Shown: positions 17,248 to 26,779, counted from the stretch's first letter. The stretch is 64,000 nucleotides of DNA from Burkholderia sp. 4M9327F10 (GCF_005503145.1 NZ_SCNV01000013.1:96266-160265), one strand, 5' to 3'. The notes: generated by a model not told the origin, from the letters alone. A program made the numbers and translations.

Positions 17248-17772
17248 ATGAAGCAGAAAATCATTTCCTGCATGCTCACCGCCGCGCTCGTGCTCGGCCC
17301 TGTCATGCCTAGAGCGCAGGGCGCGGTCTATTCCAACGGCACGTCGACCACCACATTCCTCGTCTCGCTCACGCTTCAGGCGAACTGCTCCATCGCAGCC
17401 AACCCGCTGAACTTCGGCACCAATGGCGTGCTGGCTACCGCAATCAACCAGCAGACCACGGTCTCGGTTACCTGCACGAACACCACGCCCTACAACGTCG
17501 GCCTCGACGGCGGAAACGTCACGGGCTCTACCGTAACTGCCCGGCTCATGGCGGGCACGGCCACCGGCAACACGACCACCACCGTCGGCTTCCAGCTCTA
17601 CCAGGACTCAGGGCATACGACCGTGTGGGGCAACACCCAGGGCACCAACACGGTGGCGGGCACAGGAACCGGATCGGCACAATCGATTTCGGTGTACGGC
17701 CAGGTGCCTGCGCAAACCACGCCGAAGCCCGACACCTATCAGACCACCGTTACCGCAACGGTCTACTTTTGA
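17248..17772 (+). CDS. Spore coat U (SCPU) domain pilus subunit, CsuA/B-like
   Basis: A 174-residue exported protein: signal peptide ending MPRAQGA, then one SCPU domain with TFLVSLTLQANCSIAANPLNFG, SVTCTNTTPYNVGLDGG, and the C-terminal YGQVPAQTTPKPDTYQTTVTATVYF pattern (split here) that supplies the donor/acceptor strand in archaic chaperone-usher pili. First gene of an operon with chaperone, usher and tip gene. Predicted major or minor pilin of a Csu-like adhesive pilus on the cell surface. Confidence 0.9.
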   Translation: MKQKIISCMLTAALVLGPVMPRAQGAVYSNGTSTTTFLVSLTLQANCSIAANPLNFGTNGVLATAINQQTTVSVTCTNTTPYNVGLDGGNVTGSTVTARLMAGTATGNTTTTVGFQLYQDSGHTTVWGNTQGTNTVAGTGTGSAQSISVYGQVPAQTTPKPDTYQTTVTATVYF

Positions 17773-17789
17773 AGGCTTGCTGCGGTGCC

Positions 17790-18506
17790 ATGAGACAGTT
17801 GGCGAGCGGTGTTGCCCTCCTCCTCATGAGTCTTGCCCTGGTGGCGCGTGCGGCAACCCTGCAAATCTCTCCCGTGACAGTCGACCTGCCACCGGATCTG
17901 AATGCATCGGGCATCACACTGCGCAATCCCGGAGATAGTCCGCTCTATGGTCAGGTACGGGTGTTTCGCTGGGATCAGTCCAATGGCGAGGACGCGCTTA
18001 CGCCCACCAGCGAACTGGTGGCCAGCCCGCCGCTGATCCAGATTCCAGCCCGCACCGACCAGTTGATCCGCCTGGTGCGGGCGATCCCCGCGCCCACCGA
18101 CAGCGAGCAAAGCTACCGCTTGCTGATCGACGAGTTGCCCGGACCGGATCAGCCGGTTGCCAACGGCGTGACGATCCGGCTGCGCTATTCGGTGCCGGTT
18201 TTCGTGGAACCGGTCAAGCCGCTCGGACAACCCAGGCTTACGTGGCGCCTGACACATGACGAGCAAGGCTGGACCCTGCACGTCGTCAATGACGGCGCTA
18301 AACGCGCACAGATTGCGGCGGTCCAGATTCTCACCGCATCGGGTAAATCATACGAAATAAATAAGGGTTTGCTTGGCTATGCGCTCGCCAAACGCGGTCG
18401 CCAGTGGCAAGTGCCGCTCCCAGCCGACGCAGACCTGAGCGGCACGGCGAAGGTTCGCGCGATGATCAACTCGCTGCCGGCCGAGTCGACGGTCAACGTC
18501 GACTAA
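17790..18506 (+). CDS. Periplasmic pilus chaperone, CsuC-like
   Basis: A 238-residue PapD-like chaperone. Signal peptide ends LVARAA; LQISPVTVDLPP is the edge strand, NPGDSPLYGQVRVFRW and IPARTDQLIRLVR form domain 1, and RLRYSVPVFVEP the conserved domain border. ATG 17790 lies 17 bases after the subunit stop. It would hold pilin subunits in the periplasm and deliver them to the usher encoded next. Confidence 0.88.
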   Translation: MRQLASGVALLLMSLALVARAATLQISPVTVDLPPDLNASGITLRNPGDSPLYGQVRVFRWDQSNGEDALTPTSELVASPPLIQIPARTDQLIRLVRAIPAPTDSEQSYRLLIDELPGPDQPVANGVTIRLRYSVPVFVEPVKPLGQPRLTWRLTHDEQGWTLHVVNDGAKRAQIAAVQILTASGKSYEINKGLLGYALAKRGRQWQVPLPADADLSGTAKVRAMINSLPAESTVNVD

Positions 18507-18578
18507 ACAGCATTGCGGGGTTCTGAGCTGGACGACGGGCGTCCGCGGGAACGGACAGGATGTATCGAATCCAGATTG

Positions 18579-20954
18579 ATGAGAATCAGACAGGGGCCGC
18601 CACCTCATTGGCATGGCTTACGTGCTGCGGCACTCGCGGTGGGACTATTTGCCTTGAACTGTTCAGGCGCGCCGGCACAGGAATCACTGGCGTTCACCGA
18701 CACTGGCGCGAGGACCAGCACGCCCCATGACCTCTATCTCGCCGTGAGTCTGAATGGCCAGTCCACTTCATTGATCGCCCACTTTCGTGAGACGGACGGT
18801 CATCTGGTTGCCACCGGAAAGGATCTGAGCGACCTCGGGCTCGCGATCGAGCGCATCGGCATCGCGCCAACCGCCGAGGTCCGGCTCGATGCGATTCCTG
18901 GCCTGCGCTACAGCTATAACGCGTCGGCGCAAGCAATCGACCTGCAGGTTCCCGACAGCATCCGCACGCCCTACCGCTTCGATACGCGCCAGTTGAGCAC
19001 GACGCCGCCGGCAACATCATCGCGCGGTCTGCTGATCAACTACGACGCCTTTGCGCAGAGCGAGGCGAGCGCACGCCTCGCGCTCTGGAGCGAGGAGCGT
19101 TACTTCGACCCTGAGGGTGTCTTCAGCACGACTGGCATTGCCTACCTGTACGACAACCTGAACCGGTACACGCGCTACGACACGTCATGGAACCGCTCCG
19201 ATCCGGCCGCGCTCACCACCACGCAGCTCGGCGATACGATCACGTCGTCGCTCTCCTGGACACGCTCGATCCGCCTCGGAGGTTTTCAGTGGCGCAGCAA
19301 TTTCGCCCTGCGGCCCGACCTCGTGACCTTCCCGCTGCCGGCTCTCGCCGGCACGGCGGTCGTGCCGTCATCGGTGGACCTGTACGTCAACAGTGTCCGG
19401 CAATACAGCGGCAATGTGCCGAGCGGCCCGTTCATCGTCAACAACGTGCCAGGCATCACCGGCGCCGGGCAGGCAACCGTCATCACGCACGACGCCCTCG
19501 GCCGCACGGTCTCGACCTCCTTGCCGCTCTATGTCGATACGCGATTGCTGACACCGGGCCTGTCGAGCTATTCGTTCGAGGCGGGGTTCCTGCGCCGCAA
19601 CTACGGCCTCGAATCGTTCGACTACGACTCCCGGCCGGCGGCCAGCGGGTCCGCGCGCTACGGCGTGAACAATCTGCTGACGCTCGAAGGACACGCCGAA
19701 GCAACCAGCGGGCTCTACAACGCAGGCGCCGGCGCCTTGGTGCGACTTGGCATGGCCGGTGTCGTCAACGGTTCCGTGTCGGGCAGCACCGGGCGGCTGG
19801 CCGGCACGCAAGTGAGCCTCGGCTACGAGTACATCCAGCCGCGTTTTTCAGTGGATGCACAGACCATTCGAGCCTACGGCAACTATGGCGACCTGGCCGC
19901 CCGGGATGGCACGCCCGTGCCGAGCGCGACCGACACCGTCACGCTGTCGCTGCCGCTTTTCAGCCAACAGACGTTATCGCTGAGCTATATCGGCTACCGC
20001 TATCCCTTCGCACCGCCGTCGGCGATTGGATCGGTATCCTACACATTTAACTTTGGCAATCTCGCCTCGATGAATCTCAGCGCCTACCAGGACTTCAGGC
20101 AGCAGGATTCGCGCGGTGTGTTCCTGAGCTTAAGCTTCGGCCTCGGTCACAACACCTCGCTCAACACCAGTGTCGGCCGGCAAAGCGGCCAGTCGAACTA
20201 CAACGTCAACACGGTCCGCCCGCCCGACTACAGCGGCGGCTGGGGCTGGGGCGTGCAGGCAGGCGACACCGGCGCCGTGCCGTTCCAGCAGGCGCAACTC
20301 CAGTACCTCGGCAACGACGGCGAAGTGACCGCGATTGCGCAGAATTTCTCCGGGCGCGCGAACGGCTCGCTCGATGTGACCGGCGCGCTCGTGTTGATGG
20401 ACCGCGTGATCGAGCCATCGCGCCGGATCGACGACGGCTTCGCACTGGTCTCGACCGATGGCGTGGCGGGTATCCCGGTGCTGCATGAGAACCGGGTAAT
20501 CGGCACCACAGATTCCAGCGGCCATCTGTTGATCCCCGATCTCAACGCGTACCAGCATAACCAGATCGCTATCGACAGCATGAAGCTGCCGGCCGATGCG
20601 AGAATTGCCACGACTTCGGCGGACTTCGTGCCGCAGTCGCAATCAGGCGTACTGGCGCACTTCGGGGTGACGCGCTACAGCGCCGCCTCGATTATCCTGC
20701 ATGGGCCAAACGGCGAAGTGCTGCCGCCCGGCGCGCGCGTGCATCATGTGGAAAGCGGGAAGGACACCATCGTCGGCTACGACGGCCTCACCTTCATCGA
20801 AGATCTCGAGCCGGACAACCATCTGCTGATCGAGAGCGGTGCACTCCATTGCAGCGTGGAATTTGCTTACGCGCGGCCACGCGACGGCTCGCTGCCGACG
20901 CTGGGCCCATTGACCTGCAAGCCGCTTGCGGGCGCTAGCGGGGTAGCGCCATGA
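18579..20954 (+). CDS. Outer membrane usher, CsuD-like
   Basis: A 791-residue fimbrial usher that forms the outer-membrane pore for pilus assembly. N-terminal chaperone-binding domain after a signal peptide (ALNCSGAPAQE), then an FimD-type barrel with SWTRSIRLGGFQWRSNFALRPDL, VDLYVNSVRQYSGNVPSGPF and NNVPGITGAGQATV, and a C-terminal part with PSRRIDDGFALVSTDGVAGIPV (motifs listed in pieces). A longer frame starts at a TTG at 18513; ATG 18579 gives a better signal peptide. Its stop overlaps the tip gene as ATGA. Confidence 0.9.
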   Translation: MRIRQGPPPHWHGLRAAALAVGLFALNCSGAPAQESLAFTDTGARTSTPHDLYLAVSLNGQSTSLIAHFRETDGHLVATGKDLSDLGLAIERIGIAPTAEVRLDAIPGLRYSYNASAQAIDLQVPDSIRTPYRFDTRQLSTTPPATSSRGLLINYDAFAQSEASARLALWSEERYFDPEGVFSTTGIAYLYDNLNRYTRYDTSWNRSDPAALTTTQLGDTITSSLSWTRSIRLGGFQWRSNFALRPDLVTFPLPALAGTAVVPSSVDLYVNSVRQYSGNVPSGPFIVNNVPGITGAGQATVITHDALGRTVSTSLPLYVDTRLLTPGLSSYSFEAGFLRRNYGLESFDYDSRPAASGSARYGVNNLLTLEGHAEATSGLYNAGAGALVRLGMAGVVNGSVSGSTGRLAGTQVSLGYEYIQPRFSVDAQTIRAYGNYGDLAARDGTPVPSATDTVTLSLPLFSQQTLSLSYIGYRYPFAPPSAIGSVSYTFNFGNLASMNLSAYQDFRQQDSRGVFLSLSFGLGHNTSLNTSVGRQSGQSNYNVNTVRPPDYSGGWGWGVQAGDTGAVPFQQAQLQYLGNDGEVTAIAQNFSGRANGSLDVTGALVLMDRVIEPSRRIDDGFALVSTDGVAGIPVLHENRVIGTTDSSGHLLIPDLNAYQHNQIAIDSMKLPADARIATTSADFVPQSQSGVLAHFGVTRYSAASIILHGPNGEVLPPGARVHHVESGKDTIVGYDGLTFIEDLEPDNHLLIESGALHCSVEFAYARPRDGSLPTLGPLTCKPLAGASGVAP

Positions 20955-21913
20955 TGCGGACCCTGCTGATCCTCTGTGTAGTGTGGCTGCTCTCCGGGAT
21001 CGCCACCGAGGCGCACGCGCAGAGCTGTTCGGCGAGCGCATCGGCGCTCAGCTTCGGCTCGGTAAGCCCGATCAGCGGCAGCGCGGTCAGCGCCACAGGC
21101 ACCGTCAGCGTGACCTGCACCTGGCCGGCTGTCAGCCTGACCCCGAACGTGCAGGTCTGCCTGAACCTGGGGGCCACCAGCCCGCGCCAGATGGTCAACG
21201 GCACCAATCAGTTGCAATACGACCTGTATCAGGATTCGGCACACTCCCAGGTCTGGGGTTCGATTTATTCGGGCACCACGCCTATCTCGCTCGGACTCGT
21301 CAAACCACTCCTCGGCACCACGGCCACGGGATCGGTCACGATCTACGGACAGATTGCCGCCAACCAGCCGACTGTGCCCACAGTCGGCAATAGCAGCACG
21401 TTATACAGCCAGAGCTTCAGCGCGGCCCAGACTTCGCTCAATTACGGGTTCTACCTGCTGGGCGCGCCAAGTTGCGCTTCGCTGACTGCGACCCAGGGGG
21501 CCTTCCCGTTCACTGCCAGCGCCACGGTGATCAACAACTGCAATATCAGCGCGACCAACGTGGCGTTTCCAGCCGCGGGCGTGTTGAGTAGTGCCTTGAG
21601 CGCGACAGGGGCAATCACCGCGCAGTGCACCAACGGCGACGCCTTCCGGATTGCGCTGAACGGCGGCTCCAGTGCCAATGTGGCGGCGCGTCAAATGCAG
21701 CGCTCGGGCGGCGGCGGTGCCGTCAACTATCAGTTGTATATCGATGCCGCTTACGCGAGCGCATGGGGCGACGGCACCAGCGGCACGTCCATGGCAACCG
21801 GCACGGGCACCGGCGGCCAGCAGGTGCTGACCGTGTACGGCCAGGTCCCCGCGCAAACGACGCCCGCGCCCGGCAGCTACAGTGACACGATTACCGCGAC
21901 CATCAGCTTTTGA
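20951..21913 (+). CDS. Two-domain SCPU protein, probable pilus tip adhesin (CsuE-like)
   Basis: A 320-residue exported protein with two SCPU domains in tandem: domain 1 about 24-165 (SCSASASALSFGSVSPISG, VTCTWPAV) and domain 2 about 180-320 (NCNISATNVAFPAAGVLSS, YGQVPAQTTPAPGSYSDTI). Two-domain tip proteins are typical of Csu-like archaic pili, where the first domain binds surfaces. ATGA overlap with the usher shows it belongs to the operon; it is the last gene. Confidence 0.88.
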   Translation: MMRTLLILCVVWLLSGIATEAHAQSCSASASALSFGSVSPISGSAVSATGTVSVTCTWPAVSLTPNVQVCLNLGATSPRQMVNGTNQLQYDLYQDSAHSQVWGSIYSGTTPISLGLVKPLLGTTATGSVTIYGQIAANQPTVPTVGNSSTLYSQSFSAAQTSLNYGFYLLGAPSCASLTATQGAFPFTASATVINNCNISATNVAFPAAGVLSSALSATGAITAQCTNGDAFRIALNGGSSANVAARQMQRSGGGGAVNYQLYIDAAYASAWGDGTSGTSMATGTGTGGQQVLTVYGQVPAQTTPAPGSYSDTITATISF

Positions 21914-21955
21914 AGCGCTGTCGCACCCGGCATCCCTGCATGCCGGGTACCGCAC

Positions 21956-22240
21956 TCAAAACGCGATAGCCCAGACGGCTGGCTCAGCGGTATGGCTAGC
22001 GAAACTTAGGGTCGAGAGCGGCTGGGTCGGATCGAGCGGCGCGAGCGCGACACCGAACGGGCCGCCATGCAGGCAGGAAACACTCGGCGCGAGCTGTCCC
22101 GCGCCCGAACGTATTTCGCAGGTTTCCTGGACGACCAGGCTGACCGCAATCGGTGCAAGGCTCGCCGATGAAACGGACGACGGCAAGGCGCCCAGCAACA
22201 CAAGCGCGAGTGCCCCGGATAGTGTGATTTTGCGCAGCAT
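21956..22240 (-). CDS. Small exported protein with SCPU-like N-terminal strand
   Basis: A 94-residue protein starting MLRKITLSGALALVLLGALP with a signal peptide cut after SSVSSA. The mature start APIAVSLVVQETCEI resembles the SCPU strand FLVSLTLQANCSI of the pilus subunit, but the rest is too short for a full domain. Convergent with the pilus operon and 42 bases from it. Only two cysteines are seen. Function unknown; could be a decayed pilin. Confidence 0.55.
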   Translation of the reverse strand: MLRKITLSGALALVLLGALPSSVSSASLAPIAVSLVVQETCEIRSGAGQLAPSVSCLHGGPFGVALAPLDPTQPLSTLSFASHTAEPAVWAIAF

Positions 22241-22454
22241 AAGCGGCTGGATGTCAGCGCAACGATAGGACTGACACCCCACGTGTTCGGAAATGGGAGC
22301 GGATTAATTCTGATATCGGCATTCCGTCGGGGGACTTTAGCGCTACCGGCGTCCGGGTCATGTGGCTACGTCCTGGCTTGCCAGCTGGAGCGCAGCCAAA
22401 AGTGGAAAACCATGTCAAGACACATCGCCCCCACCGCCAGTAGTGCTTTCAAGC

Positions 22455-22474
22455 ATATCGTAAAAAAACGATAT
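22455..22474. promoter_or_regulatory. Perfect palindrome upstream of arsR-type gene
   Basis: ATATCGT-N6-ACGATAT, 7-bp perfect arms, about 85 bases before the ArsR-family ATG. Likely the autoregulatory operator of that ArsR. Confidence 0.6.
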
Positions 22475-22559
22475 ATGATTCGTTCTGTTGCGATGCAGCC
22501 TTGAGGCCACCCGGCCCGCAAGGCCGAGTCCTCCGTTCATACCCCCGAAAACCAACCCG

Positions 22560-22862
22560 ATGACCCTCGACATCGACGCGATCCACAAGGCGCTCGCCAA
22601 CCCCGTCCGCCGCGAGATTCTGGCGTGGCTGCGGGAGCCGTATGCGCACTTCGCCGATCAGGAGCTGACGCTCGACCACGGTGTGTGCGCCGGCAAGATC
22701 GACGCACGCTGCGGGCTGTCGCAGTCCACCGTGTCGGCACACCTGGCCGCCTTGCAGCGCGCTGGCCTCGTGAGCTCGAAGCGAGTCGGCCAGTGGGTGT
22801 TTTTCAAGCGCAACGAGCCCGTCATCCAGGCGTTTCTCGAGCATATGAACACGGACCTCTGA
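22560..22862 (+). CDS. ArsR family winged-helix repressor
   Basis: A 100-residue ArsR/SmtB regulator: DIDAIHKALANPVRREILAWL, then recognition helix LSQSTVSAHLAALQRAGLVSSKR and the wing VGQWVFFKRNE. It lacks the classic metal-binding CxC of ArsR but has C48 and C55 (VCAGKIDARC), which could sense electrophiles or thiol-reactive compounds. ATG 22560 is used since the upstream extension is low-quality. It lies 86 bases before the old yellow enzyme gene, probably co-transcribed. Confidence 0.88.
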   Translation: MTLDIDAIHKALANPVRREILAWLREPYAHFADQELTLDHGVCAGKIDARCGLSQSTVSAHLAALQRAGLVSSKRVGQWVFFKRNEPVIQAFLEHMNTDL

Positions 22863-22948
22863 CGCTTCGCGTCTGCTTCGCCGCGTCTCTTTCATCACGC
22901 TGTTCTTATCGTTGCGGGCACTGCGCCCGCCAGGAAAGGTGAACTCTT

Positions 22949-24010
22949 ATGCCGACTCTTTTTGACCCGCTTCAGATTGGCGATCTCACGCTGAAGAACC
23001 GCATCATCATGGCGCCGCTGACGCGCCAGCGCGCCGGAGAAATCCGCGTGCCGAACGCCCTGATGGCCCGGTACTATGCCGAGCGCGCCTCGGCGGGCCT
23101 CATCATCAGCGAGGCCACCTCGGTCACGCCGCAAGGCATCGGCTATGCCGACACGCCGGGCATCTGGTCGCAGGAGCAGGTTGAAGGCTGGAAGCTCGTC
23201 ACCAGCGCGGTTCACGCTGCCGGCGGCAAGATCTTCCTGCAGTTGTGGCACGTCGGCCGTGTGTCGGACCCGATCTTCCTGAACGGCGAACTGCCGGTTG
23301 CACCGAGCGCGATTGCGCCGCAAGGGCATGTGAGCCACGTGCGTCCGCAGCGCCCGTTTGTGACGCCGCGTGCGCTCGATCTGGCGGAAATCCCCGCCAT
23401 CGTCGACGCGTATCGCAAGGGCGCCGCCAATGCCAAGGCAGCCGGTTTCGACGGCGTGCAGGTGCATGGCGCGAACGGCTATCTGCTCGACCAGTTCCTG
23501 CAGGACAGCACCAACCACCGCACCGACGCCTACGGCGGCTCGATTGAAAACCGCGCTCGCCTGATGCTCGAAGTAACCGATGCATGTATCGAAGTGTGGG
23601 GCGCCCAGCGCGTCGGCATGCACCTCGCACCGCGCGGCGATGCGCACACCATGGGCGACTCGAACGCCGCGGCAACCTTCGGCTATGTGGCGCGCGAGCT
23701 CGGCAAGCGCAAGATCGCCTTTATCGCGGCTCGTGAAGCACTCGGCGACAACCGGCTCGGCCCGCAGTTGAAGGCAGCCTTCGGCGGCCCGTACATTGCC
23801 AACGAGAAGTTCACCAAGGAATCCGCACAGCACGTGCTGGACGCCGGTGAAGCGGACGCAGTGGCATGGGGACAGCTGTTCATCGCCAACCCGGACCTGC
23901 CGCGCCGTTTCGAACTCGACGCGCCGCTGAACCAGCCGAATCCGGCTACGTACTATGCAGCCGGCGAAACCGGCTATACGGACTATCCGGCGCTGGAAGC
24001 GGCCGCATAA
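22949..24010 (+). CDS. Old yellow enzyme family flavin ene-reductase
   Basis: A 353-residue FMN enzyme of the NemA/XenB type that reduces activated C=C bonds, nitro-compounds or nitrate esters with NAD(P)H. Hallmarks: LFDPLQIGDLTLKNRIIMAPLTR, FLQLWHVGRVSDP, substrate-binding GVQVHGANGYLLDQFLQ with STNHRTDAYGGSIENR (in parts), and the C-terminal GGPYIANEKF and NPDLPRRF. It follows an ArsR repressor that probably induces it on electrophile exposure. Cytoplasmic. Confidence 0.93.
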   Translation: MPTLFDPLQIGDLTLKNRIIMAPLTRQRAGEIRVPNALMARYYAERASAGLIISEATSVTPQGIGYADTPGIWSQEQVEGWKLVTSAVHAAGGKIFLQLWHVGRVSDPIFLNGELPVAPSAIAPQGHVSHVRPQRPFVTPRALDLAEIPAIVDAYRKGAANAKAAGFDGVQVHGANGYLLDQFLQDSTNHRTDAYGGSIENRARLMLEVTDACIEVWGAQRVGMHLAPRGDAHTMGDSNAAATFGYVARELGKRKIAFIAAREALGDNRLGPQLKAAFGGPYIANEKFTKESAQHVLDAGEADAVAWGQLFIANPDLPRRFELDAPLNQPNPATYYAAGETGYTDYPALEAAA

Positions 24011-24065
24011 GCGGTGGCATAAGCGGTGGAATAAGCGCTGCAACGAGCGGTGCAATAAGCGCCTG
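24006..24065 (+). repeat. 12-bp tandem repeat at the old yellow enzyme stop codon
   Basis: Five units: two identical CATAAGCGGTGG, then AATAAGCGCTGC, AACGAGCGGTGC and AATAAGCGCCTG. The first unit contains the TAA stop of the enzyme gene. Confidence 0.7.
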
Positions 24066-24125
24066 CGCGAGGCGTAGAACAAGCCACAAGCAGGCGTAAA
24101 ACGCGCGGCGGGCCCGACCGGAGTA

Positions 24126-24671
24126 TTATCCGGCCGCGCTCGCCGCCGTCACTTCACGGCACATGAACACGCGCCTCGTTTCGTCGAGCCCGTGAGCCAC
24201 ATGCGATGCGCGTATCGCCCGCAACTTCGCGTCGAGGCTCGCACCGTCCATCACGCTGAAGCCGAGCCGCCGGTAATACGGCGCATTCCATGGCACGTCG
24301 CGAAACGTGGACAACACCAGTTGCCGGGCTCCCGCCTGGGCTGCGAGACGCTCCACCTGCCCGATCAGCGCCGCGCCGATACGCCTGCCCGCCCATGCCG
24401 TGAGCACATCGAGTTCTTCGATATAGAAGCGCGTGGCAAGCGGCGCGAACATCACGAAGCCGCCGCAGCGCCCCGCCGAATCCACCGCGACGATAATTTC
24501 CGCCGCCTCGATCTTGCGGCGCACGAAGGACGCGTTCATCGGCTGGGCATCGGCAATACCGGTCAAGCCGACTGTCACGAAGCGCTGCGCCGCTTCGTAC
24601 TCGATAGCGCGCACGGCCTCGGTATCGTCAGGCACAGCAAGGCGAAAAGTAACGGCAAGAGAGTCCTGCAT
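24126..24671 (-). CDS. GNAT family N-acetyltransferase
   Basis: A 181-residue acetyltransferase with the acetyl-CoA loop in AGRRIGAALIGQVERLAAQ and a C-terminal NAPYYRRLGF motif (strand and wall of the GNAT fold). ATG 24671 (MQDSLAVTFRLAVPDD) starts where the fold does; the long upstream frame is spurious. Substrate unknown. Convergent with the old yellow enzyme gene. Confidence 0.85.
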   Translation of the reverse strand: MQDSLAVTFRLAVPDDTEAVRAIEYEAAQRFVTVGLTGIADAQPMNASFVRRKIEAAEIIVAVDSAGRCGGFVMFAPLATRFYIEELDVLTAWAGRRIGAALIGQVERLAAQAGARQLVLSTFRDVPWNAPYYRRLGFSVMDGASLDAKLRAIRASHVAHGLDETRRVFMCREVTAASAAG

Positions 24672-24905
24672 GAGCTTCCGGTCAAGGCAAGGATATTCGC
24701 GCATTCCTCCCGCAGGATGCGCCCACCCCGAATCTTGACATCGCTGCGGCAAAACGAACAGACAGGCGAGGCGGGCGCGCCCTTCGTGCATTGCTCACGC
24801 TCCATTCACCCGCCACGCTTGCAGCCGTGCGCAGCACAGCGAAAAACCCTGCCACGGCACGCGTGCGGCGCTACACTCCCGTTACTTCAACGGCCAACCC
24901 TCAAG

Positions 24906-25553
24906 ATGGATCTGATGCACCTATTGCAGGTCGCCCTGCACTTCGACCGCAACCTGGGCGCGCTGATCGCGCAATATGGCACCGCCGTCTACGCGATGCT
25001 GTTCGCGATCGTATTCGTCGAAATCGGCTTCCTGCCGCTATTCTTCCTGCCGGGCGATCCGCTGATCTTCATCTGCGGCGCGTTCGCGACCACCGGCGCG
25101 CTCAATGTCTGGCTAGTGATTCCCGTGCTGTTTGCCGCGACCGTGGCAGGCAGCATCGTCAACTTCCTGATTGGCCGGGCGATCGGCGAGAAGGTCTACA
25201 CGGCCGAGTATCGCTGGCTCGACAAGCATGCCCTCGAGAAGGCCCACGCCTTTTACGAGGCGCGCGGCGGCCTGACCTTCCTGCTCTCGCCGTTTATCGC
25301 CGTGGTACGCACCTTCGCGCCGTTCGTGGCCGGTGTCTCGCGCATGACGTTCGTGCGCTTCACCTCGTTCGTCGTCGCGGGCGCGGCGCTCTGGATCGTG
25401 TCGCTGGTGACGGCCGGCTACCTGTTCGGCAACGTGCCGGTAGTGCGCGACCACATGAGTTCGATCGTTCTCCTCGGGGTCGGGCTCGGCGTCGGTTCGC
25501 TGCTGGTGAGCGCGCTCTGGCGCTTCGTCAACAACCGGCGGCAGCGCGCGTGA
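24906..25553 (+). CDS. DedA family membrane protein
   Basis: A 215-residue inner-membrane protein with the DedA signatures FFLPGDPLIFICGAF and FIAVVRTFAPFVAGVSRM. About five to six hydrophobic segments. DedA proteins are lipid scramblase/flippase-like transporters linked to membrane lipid recycling and drug or pH tolerance. ATG 24906 is the first good start in the fold. Stands alone. Confidence 0.88.
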   Translation: MDLMHLLQVALHFDRNLGALIAQYGTAVYAMLFAIVFVEIGFLPLFFLPGDPLIFICGAFATTGALNVWLVIPVLFAATVAGSIVNFLIGRAIGEKVYTAEYRWLDKHALEKAHAFYEARGGLTFLLSPFIAVVRTFAPFVAGVSRMTFVRFTSFVVAGAALWIVSLVTAGYLFGNVPVVRDHMSSIVLLGVGLGVGSLLVSALWRFVNNRRQRA

Positions 25554-25679
25554 TGTTCTGACGGCGGCTCGCGCACGCCGGCACTCCCTAGCCTGGGCGA
25601 GCGTCATCGAAAGCTCCCAGCAGCGCGTTGAACAAACGAGGCACCCAGGCAAGATTGGGCCTGGGATTACGAAGCAGTC
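25554..25679. other. Convergent intergenic region
   Basis: Short gap between convergent DedA and LysR genes; no notable structure. Confidence 0.3.
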
Positions 25680-26597
25680 TCACGCAAACGCATCGATTCC
25701 CTGCACCAGCCGCTTCGCCAGGCGCGGCTGACGCAACTGTTCGAGCCACCATTGCAGCGCGCGCCCTTCCTGGTCGCCGCGCCATGCAACATACAGTACA
25801 TTGGGTTCGCGCGGATCGGCAGTGGTCTTTTCGACCAGTTCGCCGCGCTTGAGCAAGCTCGCCACCCGATGGCGCGGCAGCCAGCCGACACCCAAACCTT
25901 CACGCTGCGCCAGGATCTTGGCACGCATGGTGGGAACCGCCAGTGCCGCCTGACCGCCGACGAGCCCGTACGCCCGTCCTGCGGTCAGGCGCGACGAATC
26001 GGCCACCGCCACGCCACGGTGCGCCGAAATCGCATCGCGTTTGAGCGGACCGCGAGCGGCCGCCAGCGGATGACGCGGCGACACCGCAAATACCCAATCC
26101 ATCACGCCCAGTTCGAACCAGCGCAGGCCGGGAATTGCCGGCGGCTCATTGGTTGCCCCAACGATCAGATCGGCCCTGCCGTCGCGCAATGCCTCCCATG
26201 TCCCGCTCAGCACCTCGTGCGTCACCCGCAGCTTGACGCCTGACTGCAAAGCGTCGAACGCGCGGATCACCGGCATCAGCGACTCAAACTCGAGTATCTC
26301 GTCGGTGACGATCCACAGCCGGTCCTCCCAGCCGCTCGCAATCTGCCGCACGCGCTGGGTCATGCGCGTCATGTCCTGCATCAGCCGCCCGGCCTCCTGC
26401 GCGAGCAGATGACCCGCCGGCGTCAATTGCAGGCGATAGCGGCGCCGGTCGAACAGCAGCGCGTCAAAGCGCGTTTCAAGCTGCCTTGCTGCATGCGAGA
26501 CCGTCGACGGCGCCTTGCCGAGTCGCGCCGCGGCCCGTGACAGGCTGCCGGTTTCGCGAATCGCATCGAGCAGCGCCAGTTCTTCCTCCGACAACAT
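25680..26597 (-). CDS. LysR family transcriptional regulator
   Basis: A 305-residue LysR regulator with the HTH MLSEEELALLDAIRETGSLS-AAARLGKAPSTVSHAARQLE and effector domain. Divergent from an exported alpha/beta hydrolase gene 182 bases away, which is its likely target. ATG 26597 chosen as the LysR fold starts here; the upstream open frame begins at a TTG. Confidence 0.9.
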   Translation of the reverse strand: MLSEEELALLDAIRETGSLSRAAARLGKAPSTVSHAARQLETRFDALLFDRRRYRLQLTPAGHLLAQEAGRLMQDMTRMTQRVRQIASGWEDRLWIVTDEILEFESLMPVIRAFDALQSGVKLRVTHEVLSGTWEALRDGRADLIVGATNEPPAIPGLRWFELGVMDWVFAVSPRHPLAAARGPLKRDAISAHRGVAVADSSRLTAGRAYGLVGGQAALAVPTMRAKILAQREGLGVGWLPRHRVASLLKRGELVEKTTADPREPNVLYVAWRGDQEGRALQWWLEQLRQPRLAKRLVQGIDAFA

Positions 26598-26779
26598 GTG
26601 CGACTCCGTCGAACGTGTTCTTCGGTCAAATCGTACGGCAAAACAAGGCCGGGCGTCCACCATGGCACAAGGCAATCCGGATCCATCCGCAAACATGTCC
26701 AAGGGTGATGCCGGGTCGTCAGTCATGTCACCGGGCAATCAGGGGCAGCCCCACAACGCCCTTTGCATAGGAGTACATC

